Source of the DNA: Pseudomonadota bacterium
GTDB lineage: Bacteria > Pseudomonadota > Alphaproteobacteria > Geminicoccales > Geminicoccaceae
Assembly: GCA_030549795.1 (NCBI GenBank)
Contig: JAUQQO010000010.1
Span: forward strand, 124,001 to 188,000
Direction: 5' to 3'
Length of the DNA: 64,000 nucleotides
The notes under the pieces were generated by a model. The model made no database searches. It worked only from the letters and a program-made list of their open reading frames with translations, and was not told where the DNA came from. Shown in pieces: positions 24,486-33,498 of this stretch (the first letter of the stretch is position 1; each line of letters begins with the position of its first letter). A program made the translations under genes and the position numbers.

Positions 24486-25500
24486 TCACCGCCTCGGGCA
24501 GCGATCGGGCACGAGCAACCCACAAGCGAGCGCCGCGCGTGCCGCCGGGACGAGACGTGCCCGAAGTGGACCGCTTTGATCGCGCAAGATCCCCGCAAGA
24601 AGCGGTTTCAGCACCCGTCCCGCGCCGAAGCGCACGGTGAGATAGGAAAAAGCCCCAGATGGCGTGCGGGGAGCGACGGCGTGCGCCCGCTCAAGCGCGG
24701 GCGCAGTGACGCCCATGAAGGTGCCGCCGATCAAAAGGCCGGCACAGAGCGCTCTCTGCCAGCTGGCGAACCCGGTCAGCGCCGTTCCAGCTGCAAGAGA
24801 GAGATCGCGACGCTGAGCGCTCCTGCGGCCCCGATCCTACGGCTGAATCGCGGACCACAAAGGCGCCGAGCCGGCGAGGATCGCCCCGCTTGCGATATGC
24901 GCGAGTTTGGCGCGCATAAGATCCTCGCTCGCGAGCACCCGCGCGAACCGGTGCCGAACGCCCGACCCGCGAACCCGTAAGGCTCGACCAAGACGATGGC
25001 GCAGCGGATAGCGCAAAGCGCAAGGGCATCACCGCACCACCTGCTCCACCCCCGCCCGGTGCAACACCAGCACTGGCGCTGCACGTCTGACCGCATCAAG
25101 ATGCGCGCGGCGCTGCAAAACCGACGCTACCCCGCCTCGGCTTGTGACCGCCGCCCGGACAAGCCGCGCGAGCCGCTTATTCGAACGCAGCGACACCCTC
25201 GCGCGCGCCGATCCCAGCGCCCGCCCGCTTCGGGCCCAAAGCCGCCGGCCGAAGGCGGCGAGGTGCGGACCGCTCACCGCGAGCCCACCCGGAAAACGCG
25301 TGAGGGCACCGCCGAACCCGCGCGAGAAGCGCGCCAAAAACCGAGCGGCGAAGCGGCATCGCGCGAAATACGACGAGCGCGAGGCCGAAGCGGATGGCAG
25401 GCGCCGAGTGAGCCCGGCATGCCCGACGACCACACGCTTCTTGAAGGGAGCCGGGAGAGCGGGCGGCTTCGCGCATCCCGGCTGCCCTTGGAGCGTGCTC
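24486..25500 (-). pseudogene. decayed MFS transporter gene (YbfB/YjiJ-like)
   Basis: No frame is open throughout, but pieces in different minus-strand frames read together like one MFS protein. From 5' to 3' they include FARCRFAARFLARFSRGFGG with GGLAVSGPHLAAFG, then IASGAILAGSAPLWSAIQP, then IGAAGALSVAISLLQL, then ALCAGLLIGGTFMGVTAPA followed by HAVAPRTPSGAFSYLTVRFG and AGRVLKPLLAGILRD. The last block resembles the late-helix region of YbfB/YjiJ-family transporters. Several frameshifts and in-frame stops are needed, so the gene is dead. The upstream boundary is approximate; 25500-25723 holds no other recognisable gene. Confidence 0.55.
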
Positions 25501-25723
25501 GACCCGCCTCGCCGGCGCTAAGTACCGACACCAGGATGCGCCCGCTACCTGCGGGCGCGGCGCAGCGCAGGGAATCCGACGGCAGCGGCGGCCCAAGATG
25601 GCCGTCGCGCCAACACACCCCTCCCTCGCCGCCCGCGACCGCACTAGCCTGCGGCAGGGCGGTCGTGCGAGCCGCGCGCCGGCTCAGCAAGCAGGTGGGT
25701 AAGGGGAAAAGCGGGTCGAGGAG

Positions 25724-26671
25724 GTGGCAGTCTTTATCCTGCGCCGCGCATTCGAGACCTTGGTGTCGATCCTGCTCGTCGCCTTTTTGCTCTTTGCGCT
25801 CGTCGATTTGATGCCGGGCGATCCGCTCGATCTCATGGTGCAATCCGATCCGCGGCTCACGAGCGCCGATATCGCCCGTCTTAAAGCACTTTACGGTCTC
25901 GATCGGCCGCTTCTCGAGCGCTTCGCGGCCTGGCTCGCGCAAGCGGTGCGCGGCGAATTCGGTTATTCGCGGCTTTACTCGGTACCGGTAGCCGAGATCT
26001 TGTGGCCACGGCTTTTTTCTACTCTTCTGTTGCTCGGTGCGAGTCTCCTGCTCGCAGTCCTTCTGGCTGTGCCGCTCGCCTTTTGGTCGGCGTTGCATCC
26101 GCGCTCGTTTTTTGATCGGATACTCAACCTCGTGGCGATCGTCGGGCTTTCGGTGCCGTCGTTTTGGCTCGCCCTTCTCGCCATCGTGCTCTTCGCCGTA
26201 TTTCTCGGATGGTTCCCGGCCGGGGGCGAACCCGTCGATCCCGGGCTCCTCCCTTATTTGCGGCACATGGTCCTGCCGGTCGGGACTCTCGCGCTCCTCG
26301 CTTTCGCCCCCCTGTTTCGGTTCCTGCGCGCTCATCTGTTGGAAGCGCTGCGCGAACCCTTCGTGCGCACGGCACGCGCCAAAGGAGCGCGCACCGCGCG
26401 CGTGGTCCTGATCCATGCCCTGCCGCACGTCACGCCCACGCTCATCACCATCCTCGCGCTTCAGATCGGCGGCCTGTTCTCGGGCGCGCTCGCGGTCGAA
26501 ACCGTGTTCGCCTGGCTCGGGATGGGCCGCTTGATCTACGAGGCGATCCTCGGCAACGACTACCATCTCGCTCTCGCTGCGGTTCTGGTCGGCGCCGCGG
26601 CGGTGCTGCTCGCCAACTTCGCCGCCGATCTCGTGCATGCGCGGCTCGACCCCCGTGTCCGGCTCTCATGA
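25724..26671 (+). CDS. peptide/nickel-type ABC transporter permease (DppB type)
   Basis: A 315-residue inner-membrane permease with about six helices. DppB/OppB landmarks are visible: LMPGDPLDLM after the first helix, LKALYGLDRPLLERFAAWL, GLSVPSFWLALLAIVLF, and the coupling loop REPFVRTARAKGARTARVVLIHAL. The start is GTG at 25724, with purine-rich sequence upstream. It overlaps the second permease gene. It likely serves the binding protein at 22833. Confidence 0.92.
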   Translation: MAVFILRRAFETLVSILLVAFLLFALVDLMPGDPLDLMVQSDPRLTSADIARLKALYGLDRPLLERFAAWLAQAVRGEFGYSRLYSVPVAEILWPRLFSTLLLLGASLLLAVLLAVPLAFWSALHPRSFFDRILNLVAIVGLSVPSFWLALLAIVLFAVFLGWFPAGGEPVDPGLLPYLRHMVLPVGTLALLAFAPLFRFLRAHLLEALREPFVRTARAKGARTARVVLIHALPHVTPTLITILALQIGGLFSGALAVETVFAWLGMGRLIYEAILGNDYHLALAAVLVGAAAVLLANFAADLVHARLDPRVRLS

Positions 26672-27566
26672 GAAGTCGCCGCGCGAGGCGGCCCCGAGCG
26701 GGCGGCGCGGTGCCGGTGCGGTTGCGATCCTCTTAGCCCTCGCGCTCGCCGCTGCCTTCGGCCCTCCGCTGTGCGGCGCGCTCGGGTTGGATGGCGAGAC
26801 CATCGATCTCAGCCGCCGCCTCTCGCCGCCGAGCCCGAGGGCACCCCTGGGTACCGACGAGCTCGGCCGCGATCTCCTGGTTCGTCTTCTCGAGGGCGGG
26901 CGGGTCTCGCTCGCGGTGGGGCTCGCTGCCGCACTCGCGACAGCGCTTTTGGGCAGCCTCTTGGGGCTGTGGGCGGCGCTCGCGCGCGGGCTGATCGACA
27001 CGCTGCTCATGCGCATAGCCGACGTGCTGCTCGCTCTGCCGCTGTTGCCGCTGCTCGTGGTGCTCGCGGCACTCGATCCGGGTGCGCTCGGATTGCCGGC
27101 CGAGCTCGGGGGCGCGGCACCGCTTGAGGTGGCGCGCATCGTCGCCCTTTTCGCCCTGTTCGGCTGGCCCACGACCGCGCGGCTCGTGCGCGCCGGCACC
27201 CTTTCGCTCGAGAGTGCCGAGTTCGTGCGCGCCGCGCGCGCGCTCGGCGCGTCCCCCGCCTGGTTGGCGCGCCGCCACTTCATTCCCAACCTCGCCGCCC
27301 CCTTAAGCGTCGCCACCGCGCTCGCCGCCGGCCAAGCCATCCTGGCCGAATCGGTGCTGAGCTTTCTCGGCCTCGGTATTCGTCCGCCCGCCGCCTCGTG
27401 GGGAAACATGCTCGCCCACGCTCAGGAGGTGGTGTGGCAGGCGCCGCTGTTGGCGCTGTGGCCGGGGCTTGCGATCCTGCTCGCCGTGGTCGCCTGCAAT
27501 GCCTTGGGTGATGCGCTCGCCGCGCGCGCCGACCCGCGGGCACAAGGCGCCTTCGACCGAAAATGA
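26637..27566 (+). CDS. peptide/nickel-type ABC transporter permease (DppC type)
   Basis: A 309-residue partner permease of the DppC type, with the hallmark PLGTDELGRDLLVRLLEGGRVS, the loop SAEFVRAARALGASPAWLARRHFIPN and the C-terminal SFLGLGIRPPAASWGNML. It overlaps the upstream permease gene by 35 bases if ATG 26637 is used; a GTG at 26655 is an alternative. No ATPase follows. The nearest matching ATPase is the double-domain protein at 39592. Confidence 0.92.
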   Translation: MRGSTPVSGSHEKSPREAAPSGRRGAGAVAILLALALAAAFGPPLCGALGLDGETIDLSRRLSPPSPRAPLGTDELGRDLLVRLLEGGRVSLAVGLAAALATALLGSLLGLWAALARGLIDTLLMRIADVLLALPLLPLLVVLAALDPGALGLPAELGGAAPLEVARIVALFALFGWPTTARLVRAGTLSLESAEFVRAARALGASPAWLARRHFIPNLAAPLSVATALAAGQAILAESVLSFLGLGIRPPAASWGNMLAHAQEVVWQAPLLALWPGLAILLAVVACNALGDALAARADPRAQGAFDRK

Positions 27567-27575
27567 GGAGGCCGT

Positions 27576-27929
27576 ATGGAATTCCGTTTGTGCTATGTGA
27601 CCTGTGCGTCGCGTGAGGAAGCCGAGCGGATCGGCCGCGCGCTCGTGGAGGCACGGCTCGCCGCCTGTGCCAACCTCTTCGGCCCGGCCACCGCGATCTA
27701 CCGCTGGCAGGGGCAGATCGAAACGGCCCAAGAGACCATTCTCATCCTCAAAACACGCGCCGATCTGGTCGAGCCGCTGATCGCCGCGGTCAAGGAACGC
27801 CATTCCTACACCGTTCCCTGCGTGATCGCGCTGCCCATCCAAGAGGGCAATCCCGACTATCTCGCCTGGCTCGCAGCCGAGACCGCGGCGAGCGGTGTGC
27901 GCGCAGAGGCTGACAGCAAAAACAACTAA
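27576..27929 (+). CDS. cutA: CutA divalent-cation tolerance protein
   Basis: A 117-residue protein of the CutA1 family, small trimeric proteins linked to copper/divalent metal tolerance. Characteristic pieces are CYVTCASREEAERIGRALVE, ACANLFGPATAIYRWQG and the ERHSYTVPCVIALPI segment near the C-terminus. A good ribosome-binding site TGAGGAGG lies 4-5 bases before the ATG and overlaps the stop of the permease gene. The stop overlaps the ATG of the next gene (TAATG). Confidence 0.95.
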   Translation: MEFRLCYVTCASREEAERIGRALVEARLAACANLFGPATAIYRWQGQIETAQETILILKTRADLVEPLIAAVKERHSYTVPCVIALPIQEGNPDYLAWLAAETAASGVRAEADSKNN

Positions 27930-28750
27930 TGGTAGAAAACGCCCGACCAGCCGGCGGAGGACAAGGCGTGGCGGTAGCGGCTCCCGCGCTTGCGCGTCTT
28001 ATGGGAACGCTCGCGCGGACGGCCGAGCGGGCTCTGGATTGGATCCTGCCGCCCCTGTGCCTGTCCTGTCGCGCTCCCGTCGGTCGCCAAGGTGAGCTCT
28101 GTGCCGAGTGCTGGCGCGGTTTGCGCTTTTTGCATCCGCCCTGGTGCGACCGCTGCGGATGGCCGCTGCCGCACGAAGGCTTAGAGCCCGCCTTGTGTGC
28201 CGCATGCCGCGCGCAGCCGCCGCCCTGGCGGTGCGGCCGTGCGGCGCTCGTCTATGACGAGGGCAGCCGCGGCATGATCGTGCGCTTTAAGCATGCCGAG
28301 CGCACCGAGGCGGCCGCCACCTTCGCATCGTGGATGGCAAGCGCAGGCGAAGCGCTCCTCGCCGAAGCCGAACTCCTCGTCCCGGTCCCCGTCCACCGCC
28401 TGCGGCTGCTCGTGCGCGGCTACAATCAGGCGGCCTTGCTCGCCAAACATCTTGCGCGCCGCTCGGGCGTTCCCTGGTCGCCCGATGTTCTCGTGCGCCG
28501 TCGTGCCACCGCCTCGCAACAGGGCCTTTCCGCCGCGGCACGCCGCGCCAACGTGACGGCGCGGGCGTTCGCCGTGCCGGCGCGGCTGCGCCATCGTGTC
28601 GCGGGCCGCAGGATCGTGCTGATCGACGATGTGCAAACCACCGGCGCCACGCTTTCCGCCTGTACGCGCGTGCTCGCCGATGCGGGAGCAGCACGGGTGG
28701 ATGTCCTCGTGCTCGCGAGGGTGGTGAAGCCGGCCACGATCCATATATGA
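27929..28750 (+). CDS. comF: ComF family phosphoribosyltransferase-like protein
   Basis: A 273-residue protein with an N-terminal zinc-ribbon-like region (CLSC, CAEC, CDRCGWPLP, CAAC) and a C-terminal type I phosphoribosyltransferase fold with the PRPP loop RRIVLIDDVQTTGATLSA. PVPVHRLRLLVRGYNQAALLA and a QQGLSAAARRANV block are typical of ComF. In competent bacteria ComF assists DNA uptake; elsewhere the role is unclear. It overlaps cutA by one base and sits in a run cutA-comF-grxC-DUF1178. Confidence 0.92.
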   Translation: MVENARPAGGGQGVAVAAPALARLMGTLARTAERALDWILPPLCLSCRAPVGRQGELCAECWRGLRFLHPPWCDRCGWPLPHEGLEPALCAACRAQPPPWRCGRAALVYDEGSRGMIVRFKHAERTEAAATFASWMASAGEALLAEAELLVPVPVHRLRLLVRGYNQAALLAKHLARRSGVPWSPDVLVRRRATASQQGLSAAARRANVTARAFAVPARLRHRVAGRRIVLIDDVQTTGATLSACTRVLADAGAARVDVLVLARVVKPATIHI

Positions 28751-28792
28751 GTGTCACGGAACCGTGACGGCCGGAGCACGGGCCGAACTGCG

Positions 28793-29059
28793 ATGGCCAA
28801 GGTCGAGATCTATACCTCGCCATTCTGCCCCTATTGCTGGCGGGCGAAACGGCTGCTCGCGCAAAAGGGCGTAACGTTCGAGGAGATCGACCTCTGGCGC
28901 GAGCCCGAGCGGCGCGCGGAGATGATCGCCCGTGCCCAGGGCCGAACCACGGTGCCGCAGATCTTCATCAACGGTCGCGCGATCGGCGGCTGCGATGAGC
29001 TAACCGCGCTCGAGCGCGCTGGAGAGCTCGACCGTCTGCTCGCGGGTGCGGTGTCGTGA
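28793..29059 (+). CDS. grxC: glutaredoxin 3
   Basis: An 88-residue glutaredoxin with the dithiol active site CPYC (in SPFCPYCWRAK), the cis-Pro segment TTVPQIFINGRAIGG and the C-terminal CDEL. It reduces disulfides and mixed glutathione disulfides in the cytoplasm with glutathione. The ATG at 28793 gives the normal length; the frame is open back to 28751. Its stop overlaps the GTG of the next gene. Confidence 0.95.
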   Translation: MAKVEIYTSPFCPYCWRAKRLLAQKGVTFEEIDLWREPERRAEMIARAQGRTTVPQIFINGRAIGGCDELTALERAGELDRLLAGAVS

Positions 29060-29472
29060 TCTGCTTTGCCTTGCGCTGCCGCCTCGGCCACGAGTTCGAG
29101 GGCTGGTTCAAGAGCAACGAAGCGTTCGAGGAACAGCAACGCTCAGGACAGCTCGAGTGCCCGATCTGCGGCGACCGCGCGGTCGAAAAAGCGATCATGG
29201 CACCGGCCGTCGCCCGCAGCGGCCGCAACGAAAAACCACAAGCCAACGCTACAGCGGCGTTGCTCGCCTTCCTGCGCGCCTTACGGGCGCATGTCGAGGC
29301 CAACTTCGAACATGTGGGCGATCGCTTCGCAGAAGAGGCCCGCAAGATCCATTATGGCGAAGCGGAGCCGCGCGACATCTATGGCGAAGCAACGCGCGAA
29401 GAGGTCGAGAGCCTGCTCGAGGAGGGGATCGACATCCACCCCTTGCCCTGGGTCCCCAAGCTCGACGGCTAG
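29056..29472 (+). CDS. DUF1178 family protein
   Basis: A 138-residue protein with the DUF1178 pattern: ALRCRLGHEFEGWFKSNEAF at the start, a Cys pair CPICGDRAVEKAIMAP, and the conserved C-terminus EEARKIHYGEAEPRDIYGEA followed by LPWVPK. The paired cysteines with the early Cys/His suggest a zinc ribbon. Function unknown. It starts at a GTG overlapping the grxC stop (GTGA), an association with glutaredoxin common in alphaproteobacteria. Confidence 0.92.
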   Translation: MICFALRCRLGHEFEGWFKSNEAFEEQQRSGQLECPICGDRAVEKAIMAPAVARSGRNEKPQANATAALLAFLRALRAHVEANFEHVGDRFAEEARKIHYGEAEPRDIYGEATREEVESLLEEGIDIHPLPWVPKLDG

Positions 29473-29896
29473 GCCAGCCCGCCGCAAACGCGCCATCCGA
29501 CCGCTCGTTCCCACCCCAAAAGCGTTCCTGCGCAGCACCGAATGCGCGCACAGCGCGGCGGTCGGCCGAACGCCCGCTTCGCCACGTTAAGCGCGAGCCC
29601 GAGCGCGGCCCGAACCCCACCGGCGGCGCTCGCCTTCTCTTTCAATCGCACGCGCCGTGCAGCATGCGCTCGAGATCGCACGCGGGCACCGAGTGCGACC
29701 ACGGCGGGAACAGGGCGCAGGCGCCGATGCGGCCGTGCCGAGGGTTCCTGCTGCGCCCTGTCCGCTTACCCCAGACGGTGCGCTCGCGATCCTGCGTAGC
29801 CCCGCCCTCGGTCTTCGCCGTGAGCTGCGGCGCTGCCGGTCTTCTGCGCGCGGCTGAGACCTCGCCCCGGCGATTGGCCGCCGCCCGGCGGCCCGG
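29473..29896. other. 424-base region without a recognised gene
   Basis: It lies between the DUF1178 stop and the stop of the oxygenase gene on the opposite strand. Short open frames exist on both strands but none has a recognisable family pattern. No tRNA-like clover leaf or strong terminator was seen. Confidence 0.5.
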
Positions 29897-30655
29897 TCAG
29901 TGAGAGGTCTCGATGTTGATCGTGAGCGTGCGCCGCATGGGCCCCTTGGGCCCGTGCATGGGCCGCACGCAGTGCCACGAGTTGAAGGTCTTCACGAACA
30001 ACACGCACTGATTGGGCTCGAACTCGAAGACTTCGAGTGTTTCCATGTCTTCGAAATCGGCCTTTTCGTTCATGCGGTTGAAGCTGAGCTCGGGCTTGAT
30101 GTGCCGGTTGACTTCGGTTCCGCCGCCCCAGCTCTTGTCCCACTCACCCTCGCGCGCCATCGAGACCACCATGGTCACGATCTTGTCGGGATTGTCGGTG
30201 TGCGGGGTGACGCAACCGCCGTCAGCCGGCAGCATGGAGAACTCGAAGCGCGCCGAGAGCTTGGGCGGCGCCTTCCACCATTTGCCGCGCAGGAGGTTTT
30301 TGAGGTTGCGCTTGAGGCGACCCGCCGGGGTCAGGCGCTTGAAGCCGAGGTTTATGTGCCGCTTATCGAGCTCATCCAAAACGCCCCAAATGAAATCGTC
30401 CGACTTGATCCAGTCCCGGAAATCTCTCCAAATGGAGTGGCTCTGGATCCAGTCGTGATAATATTGTGGATTATACTTTTCCGAGAGAACGTATTTGTGG
30501 CCGACTTTGGGAAGATACAGGAAGCGATCAGCCGGGGGCCACGCGTCCAGGAAACGCTGGTAGAGCTCTTCACTCATGATGGGTTTGGCGAGCCCGATCG
30601 GGAAGGGCTCGTAGCGCAGTTTAAGATTTTCGAGCGAGAACAGAGCCTGAGCCAT
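29897..30655 (-). CDS. 2-oxoglutarate/Fe(II)-dependent oxygenase family protein
   Basis: A 252-residue protein whose C-terminal half fits the double-stranded beta-helix oxygenases. The iron ligands would be His152 and Asp154 (VTPHTDNPDK) and His228 (FNSWHCVRP), with Arg241 or Arg242 for 2-oxoglutarate. The best relatives I can think of are prolyl-4-hydroxylase-like proteins in polysaccharide loci; the substrate is unknown. It is divergent from the sulfotransferase cluster. Part of the gene around 30400-30500 is clearly richer in A/T than its surroundings, which hints at acquisition by transfer. Confidence 0.75.
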   Translation of the reverse strand: MAQALFSLENLKLRYEPFPIGLAKPIMSEELYQRFLDAWPPADRFLYLPKVGHKYVLSEKYNPQYYHDWIQSHSIWRDFRDWIKSDDFIWGVLDELDKRHINLGFKRLTPAGRLKRNLKNLLRGKWWKAPPKLSARFEFSMLPADGGCVTPHTDNPDKIVTMVVSMAREGEWDKSWGGGTEVNRHIKPELSFNRMNEKADFEDMETLEVFEFEPNQCVLFVKTFNSWHCVRPMHGPKGPMRRTLTINIETSH

Positions 30656-30867
30656 GCCACCTGAGTTCCGGTCCGGGTTGGGTCGGCGCGTGCCGACGGC
30701 GCGGCAGAGATAGGCACGCCGGGCTCGTTCGACAAACGGTCGCAGGGTCGCAGCCGCACATCACCCTCTTCCCTGTGCCGGCGAGTCCGCGCAGCCCCTT
30801 CACAACCGGCTCTCGCTCTGCGATGCACGCAGCGCCCTACCGTCGACCCCCATCCCCGACCCGATCC

Positions 30868-31611
30868 ATGTCCGATAAGGTGTTGCTCTGCTCCTTCCCG
30901 AAGAGCGGCTCGAATTGGGTTCGCGATTGCATCGAGTATTTCTCCGGGCGCCCCACGCCGGGAAGCGAGCGCAAACTGCTCGTGCGCGAGGGTGATCCGA
31001 TCATCGACCGCACCCACTTTCTCGACAAAGCCGATCGGGCGCTTCTGCGCGCTTTTGGTGCGCGAGGGTGCGTCCAATCGCTGAGCCCGCAAGCCCAGCC
31101 TTTGCGATGGTGGCTGAAGCACGTCAAACGAGAGCTGCGCATCCGCGCGATCGTGCACACGCGTCGGGTGTTGTTGCTCGTCCGCAATCCTTTCGACCTC
31201 TATGTGCGGGTGCGGGCCAGCCGACCGGAGGCACTTTCCGGCTTCGCCTCCAACATTGCGATCTTCGATCGCTGTCGGCGCGACAAACTCCTCGTCTATT
31301 ACGAAGACGTGGTAAGCAAGACGGAAGAGATCGCCCGCATTCTCGATTTTCTCGGGATTCCTTATGACCTCACGCGCTTCGATCTCGAAGCGCATCGCCA
31401 ACGCTCGCTCGCCCTTTATGCACAGGGACCGAATTTGCCGCAGACCGGCGACAATCCCCTCGACTACGGGCGTCGCGCGCGCCGGCTGGATCCAGCGCGC
31501 CGTGCAGCTCTGCGACAGTTCCTCCACGCGCGCTTGGGAAGTGCGCTCGATGCGTGCTCCCTCGCTCGCTATGAAGCGCCTTTGCAGGCGTCGGAAGGCG
31601 CCCAGCCGTGA
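30868..31611 (+). CDS. sulfotransferase domain protein 1
   Basis: A 247-residue sulfotransferase that would move sulfate from PAPS to a glycan or lipid hydroxyl. The 5'-phosphosulfate loop is VLLCSFPKSGSNWVRD (residues 5-20) and the 3'-phosphate strand is VLLLVRNPFDLYVRV. The C-terminal part has the usual YYEDVVSKTEEIARILDFLG. The start at 30868 puts the PAPS loop at the usual distance from the N-terminus; ATG 30823 is possible and no ribosome-binding site decides it. First of three sulfotransferase genes that overlap one another. Confidence 0.82.
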   Translation: MSDKVLLCSFPKSGSNWVRDCIEYFSGRPTPGSERKLLVREGDPIIDRTHFLDKADRALLRAFGARGCVQSLSPQAQPLRWWLKHVKRELRIRAIVHTRRVLLLVRNPFDLYVRVRASRPEALSGFASNIAIFDRCRRDKLLVYYEDVVSKTEEIARILDFLGIPYDLTRFDLEAHRQRSLALYAQGPNLPQTGDNPLDYGRRARRLDPARRAALRQFLHARLGSALDACSLARYEAPLQASEGAQP

Positions 31612-32456
31612 TCGCGCTCGTCCGCCGGTTCGAAGCCTGGCGGCAGCGCCGCCGCTTCCTCGCCAAGCGCGCCGCGATGTTCAAGGGCGCCGATGTTCTC
31701 CTCGTCTCGCACACCAAAAGCGGCCGCACTTGGCTAAGGGTGATGCTCTCGCATCTGTGGCACCTGGCCTATGGCGTTCCGGTCAACGAGCTCGTGCGCG
31801 GCGACAATTTCAAGCGCCTCGTCCCGGCCATCCCGGCCGTACACTTTGCGCGCGATACCCGCTTCCCGCCCGAAACCGGTACGCTTTACCCGCGCGCGCG
31901 TCAGAAGGTGATTTTCCTCATCCGCGATCCGCGCGACGTGGCCGTCTCCTTTTGGTACCATATTCGCTATCGCGCTTCCGATGCCGAGCTCGCGCGCAAG
32001 CAGATCCCCTCTGATGCCAAGACCCTGGATCTGTTCCGCTTCGCTGTTGATCCGCACCTCGGGGTGCCGCGCGTGATCGGCTTTTACAATCGCTGGCGGC
32101 GCGAACTCGCCTCGATGCCGAACGCCACCTTTGTGCGCTATGAAGATTTGCGCGCCGACACCGTGGGCGAACTCGCGCGTCTATTGCGCTTTCTCGGCCA
32201 AGACCATCCAAAGGCGTATCTCGAAGCGGCGGTGCGCTTCGCCAGTTTCGAGAACATGCGCGCCAAGGAACGCGCGGGCTTCTTCGCCTCGGGTCGACTC
32301 GGTGCTGCGGGCGGCGACCCCGGGGAAGAGGGCCGTTTTAAGGTCCGCGAGGGCAGCTTAGGTGGCTGGCGCCAGAAGTTCACGGCTGAGGAGGCCGCCG
32401 AGCTCGACCGTCTCGTGTGCGAGACCCTCGATCCGTTCTGGGGTTACGGACGATGA
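31608..32456 (+). CDS. sulfotransferase domain protein 2
   Basis: A 282-residue sulfotransferase with PAPS loop VLLVSHTKSGRTWLRVML, 3'-phosphate motif VIFLIRDPRDVAVSFWYH and the YEDLRADTVGELARLLRFLG helix. A late segment FKVREGSLGGWRQKF resembles the KGxxGDW-type motif of cytosolic sulfotransferases. It begins at a GTG overlapping the previous stop (GTGA) and its own stop overlaps the next ATG, so the three genes are coupled. Target likely a cell-surface glycan, by context. Confidence 0.88.
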   Translation: MIALVRRFEAWRQRRRFLAKRAAMFKGADVLLVSHTKSGRTWLRVMLSHLWHLAYGVPVNELVRGDNFKRLVPAIPAVHFARDTRFPPETGTLYPRARQKVIFLIRDPRDVAVSFWYHIRYRASDAELARKQIPSDAKTLDLFRFAVDPHLGVPRVIGFYNRWRRELASMPNATFVRYEDLRADTVGELARLLRFLGQDHPKAYLEAAVRFASFENMRAKERAGFFASGRLGAAGGDPGEEGRFKVREGSLGGWRQKFTAEEAAELDRLVCETLDPFWGYGR

Positions 32457-33394
32457 GTAGACCGGTGGTTGCAGGACGCCGACGGGTCGCCATCCATCCC
32501 GGCTTCGTTAAGACCGCCACCTCGACCCTGCAACGGCACGTCTTCCCCCACCATCCGGAAGTAGCCTTTCTGGGCCTGCCCGCGCCGACGCCCGAGCTCG
32601 AATGGGCGATCCGCCACCTGTGTCAGGCTGACAGTACTTGTTACGAGAGCGAGCGTTTATACGAGGTTTTTCGCGCAGCCGTCGACGCAGCACCGGCGGA
32701 TCGTTTGTTACTTATTTCTTATGAGAATTTCGCACTCCACGAATCCAAAGATCGCGGTCTCGTCGCCGACCGGCTCGCTGCTCTGTTCCCCGAGGCCACG
32801 ATACTCTTCACGATCCGACGCCAAGAAGAGCTCGTGGTTTCTTGGTACCTCACCAAGCTTCGCGTACGCATCAAAAGAAAAGCATGGATTCCCTTCGACG
32901 AGTGGTACTGGGTCGAGCGGAGGGAACCGCACCGCTCCATCCTCGACGACCTGCGCTACTCCGTGACGATCGAGGCCTATCGCCGACGTTTCGGGCACAA
33001 TCGGGTGCACGTGGTGCCGTTCGAGCTGTTGCGCCAGGACCCCGCGCGCTTCGCGCGCGCATGCGCCGAGGCGCTCGGCATTGCAGCCGAGCCCTTTGCC
33101 CGCCTTTTGGCCGGCAAACGCGAGAACGCCTCGATGTCGCAGAGCTATTATGATTTTTGGCGGCGTTTCGGCTCGTTGCTGCCCCGTCGCCTCGTCCGCA
33201 AATGGGCGCGGCGGATGCCGATGCACCGAGGACCGCCGGTGCACATCGAGGTATCGGACGCGATCCGGGCGGACATCGGACAATTGGTGGCAGAGGACAA
33301 CCGCCGGCTCGCCACGCTTTTTGGACTCGACCTCGCGGGCATGGGCTACACCTTGGAAGCGCCGGCGGCATCCGGCTCGGCCAAGGCGCGTTGA
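32453..33394 (+). CDS. sulfotransferase-like protein 3
   Basis: A 313-residue protein more distant from the other two. The putative PAPS loop is VAIHPGFVKTATSTLQRHVF (Lys-Thr-Ala-Thr-Ser-Thr in place of the usual Lys-Ser-Gly-x-x-W), and the 3'-phosphate region is TILFTIRRQEELVVSWYL. This variant occurs in sulfotransferase-family proteins of bacterial polysaccharide loci. Around 32690-32900 the base composition drops visibly in G+C with TTGTTACTTATTTC-like codons, unlike neighbours, consistent with transfer. It overlaps the previous gene by ATGA. Confidence 0.75.
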   Translation: MSRPVVAGRRRVAIHPGFVKTATSTLQRHVFPHHPEVAFLGLPAPTPELEWAIRHLCQADSTCYESERLYEVFRAAVDAAPADRLLLISYENFALHESKDRGLVADRLAALFPEATILFTIRRQEELVVSWYLTKLRVRIKRKAWIPFDEWYWVERREPHRSILDDLRYSVTIEAYRRRFGHNRVHVVPFELLRQDPARFARACAEALGIAAEPFARLLAGKRENASMSQSYYDFWRRFGSLLPRRLVRKWARRMPMHRGPPVHIEVSDAIRADIGQLVAEDNRRLATLFGLDLAGMGYTLEAPAASGSAKAR

Positions 33395-33498
33395 GCCACA
33401 CTCTACGATCGCGCGGTGAGCTGTCGCACGAGCAACATTCCCGCATCCCTCAGGATCTGCCATAAGGCGGCGGGGAAACGCCACGGGGCCGGGCCGTC

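Noticed and set aside
29473-29896. Weak resemblance of a minus-strand frame (RPVPAVVALGARV) to the start of a Nudix protein
   Set aside because: No Nudix box follows in any frame; the similarity is too short.
33403-33484. Minus-strand tail reading PWRFPAALWQILRDAG then MLLVRQLTARS
   Set aside because: It looks like the end of a protein, but there is no start, it is about 27 codons long and it runs into the 5' end of a clear glycosyltransferase gene. It may be a relic; too little to support.
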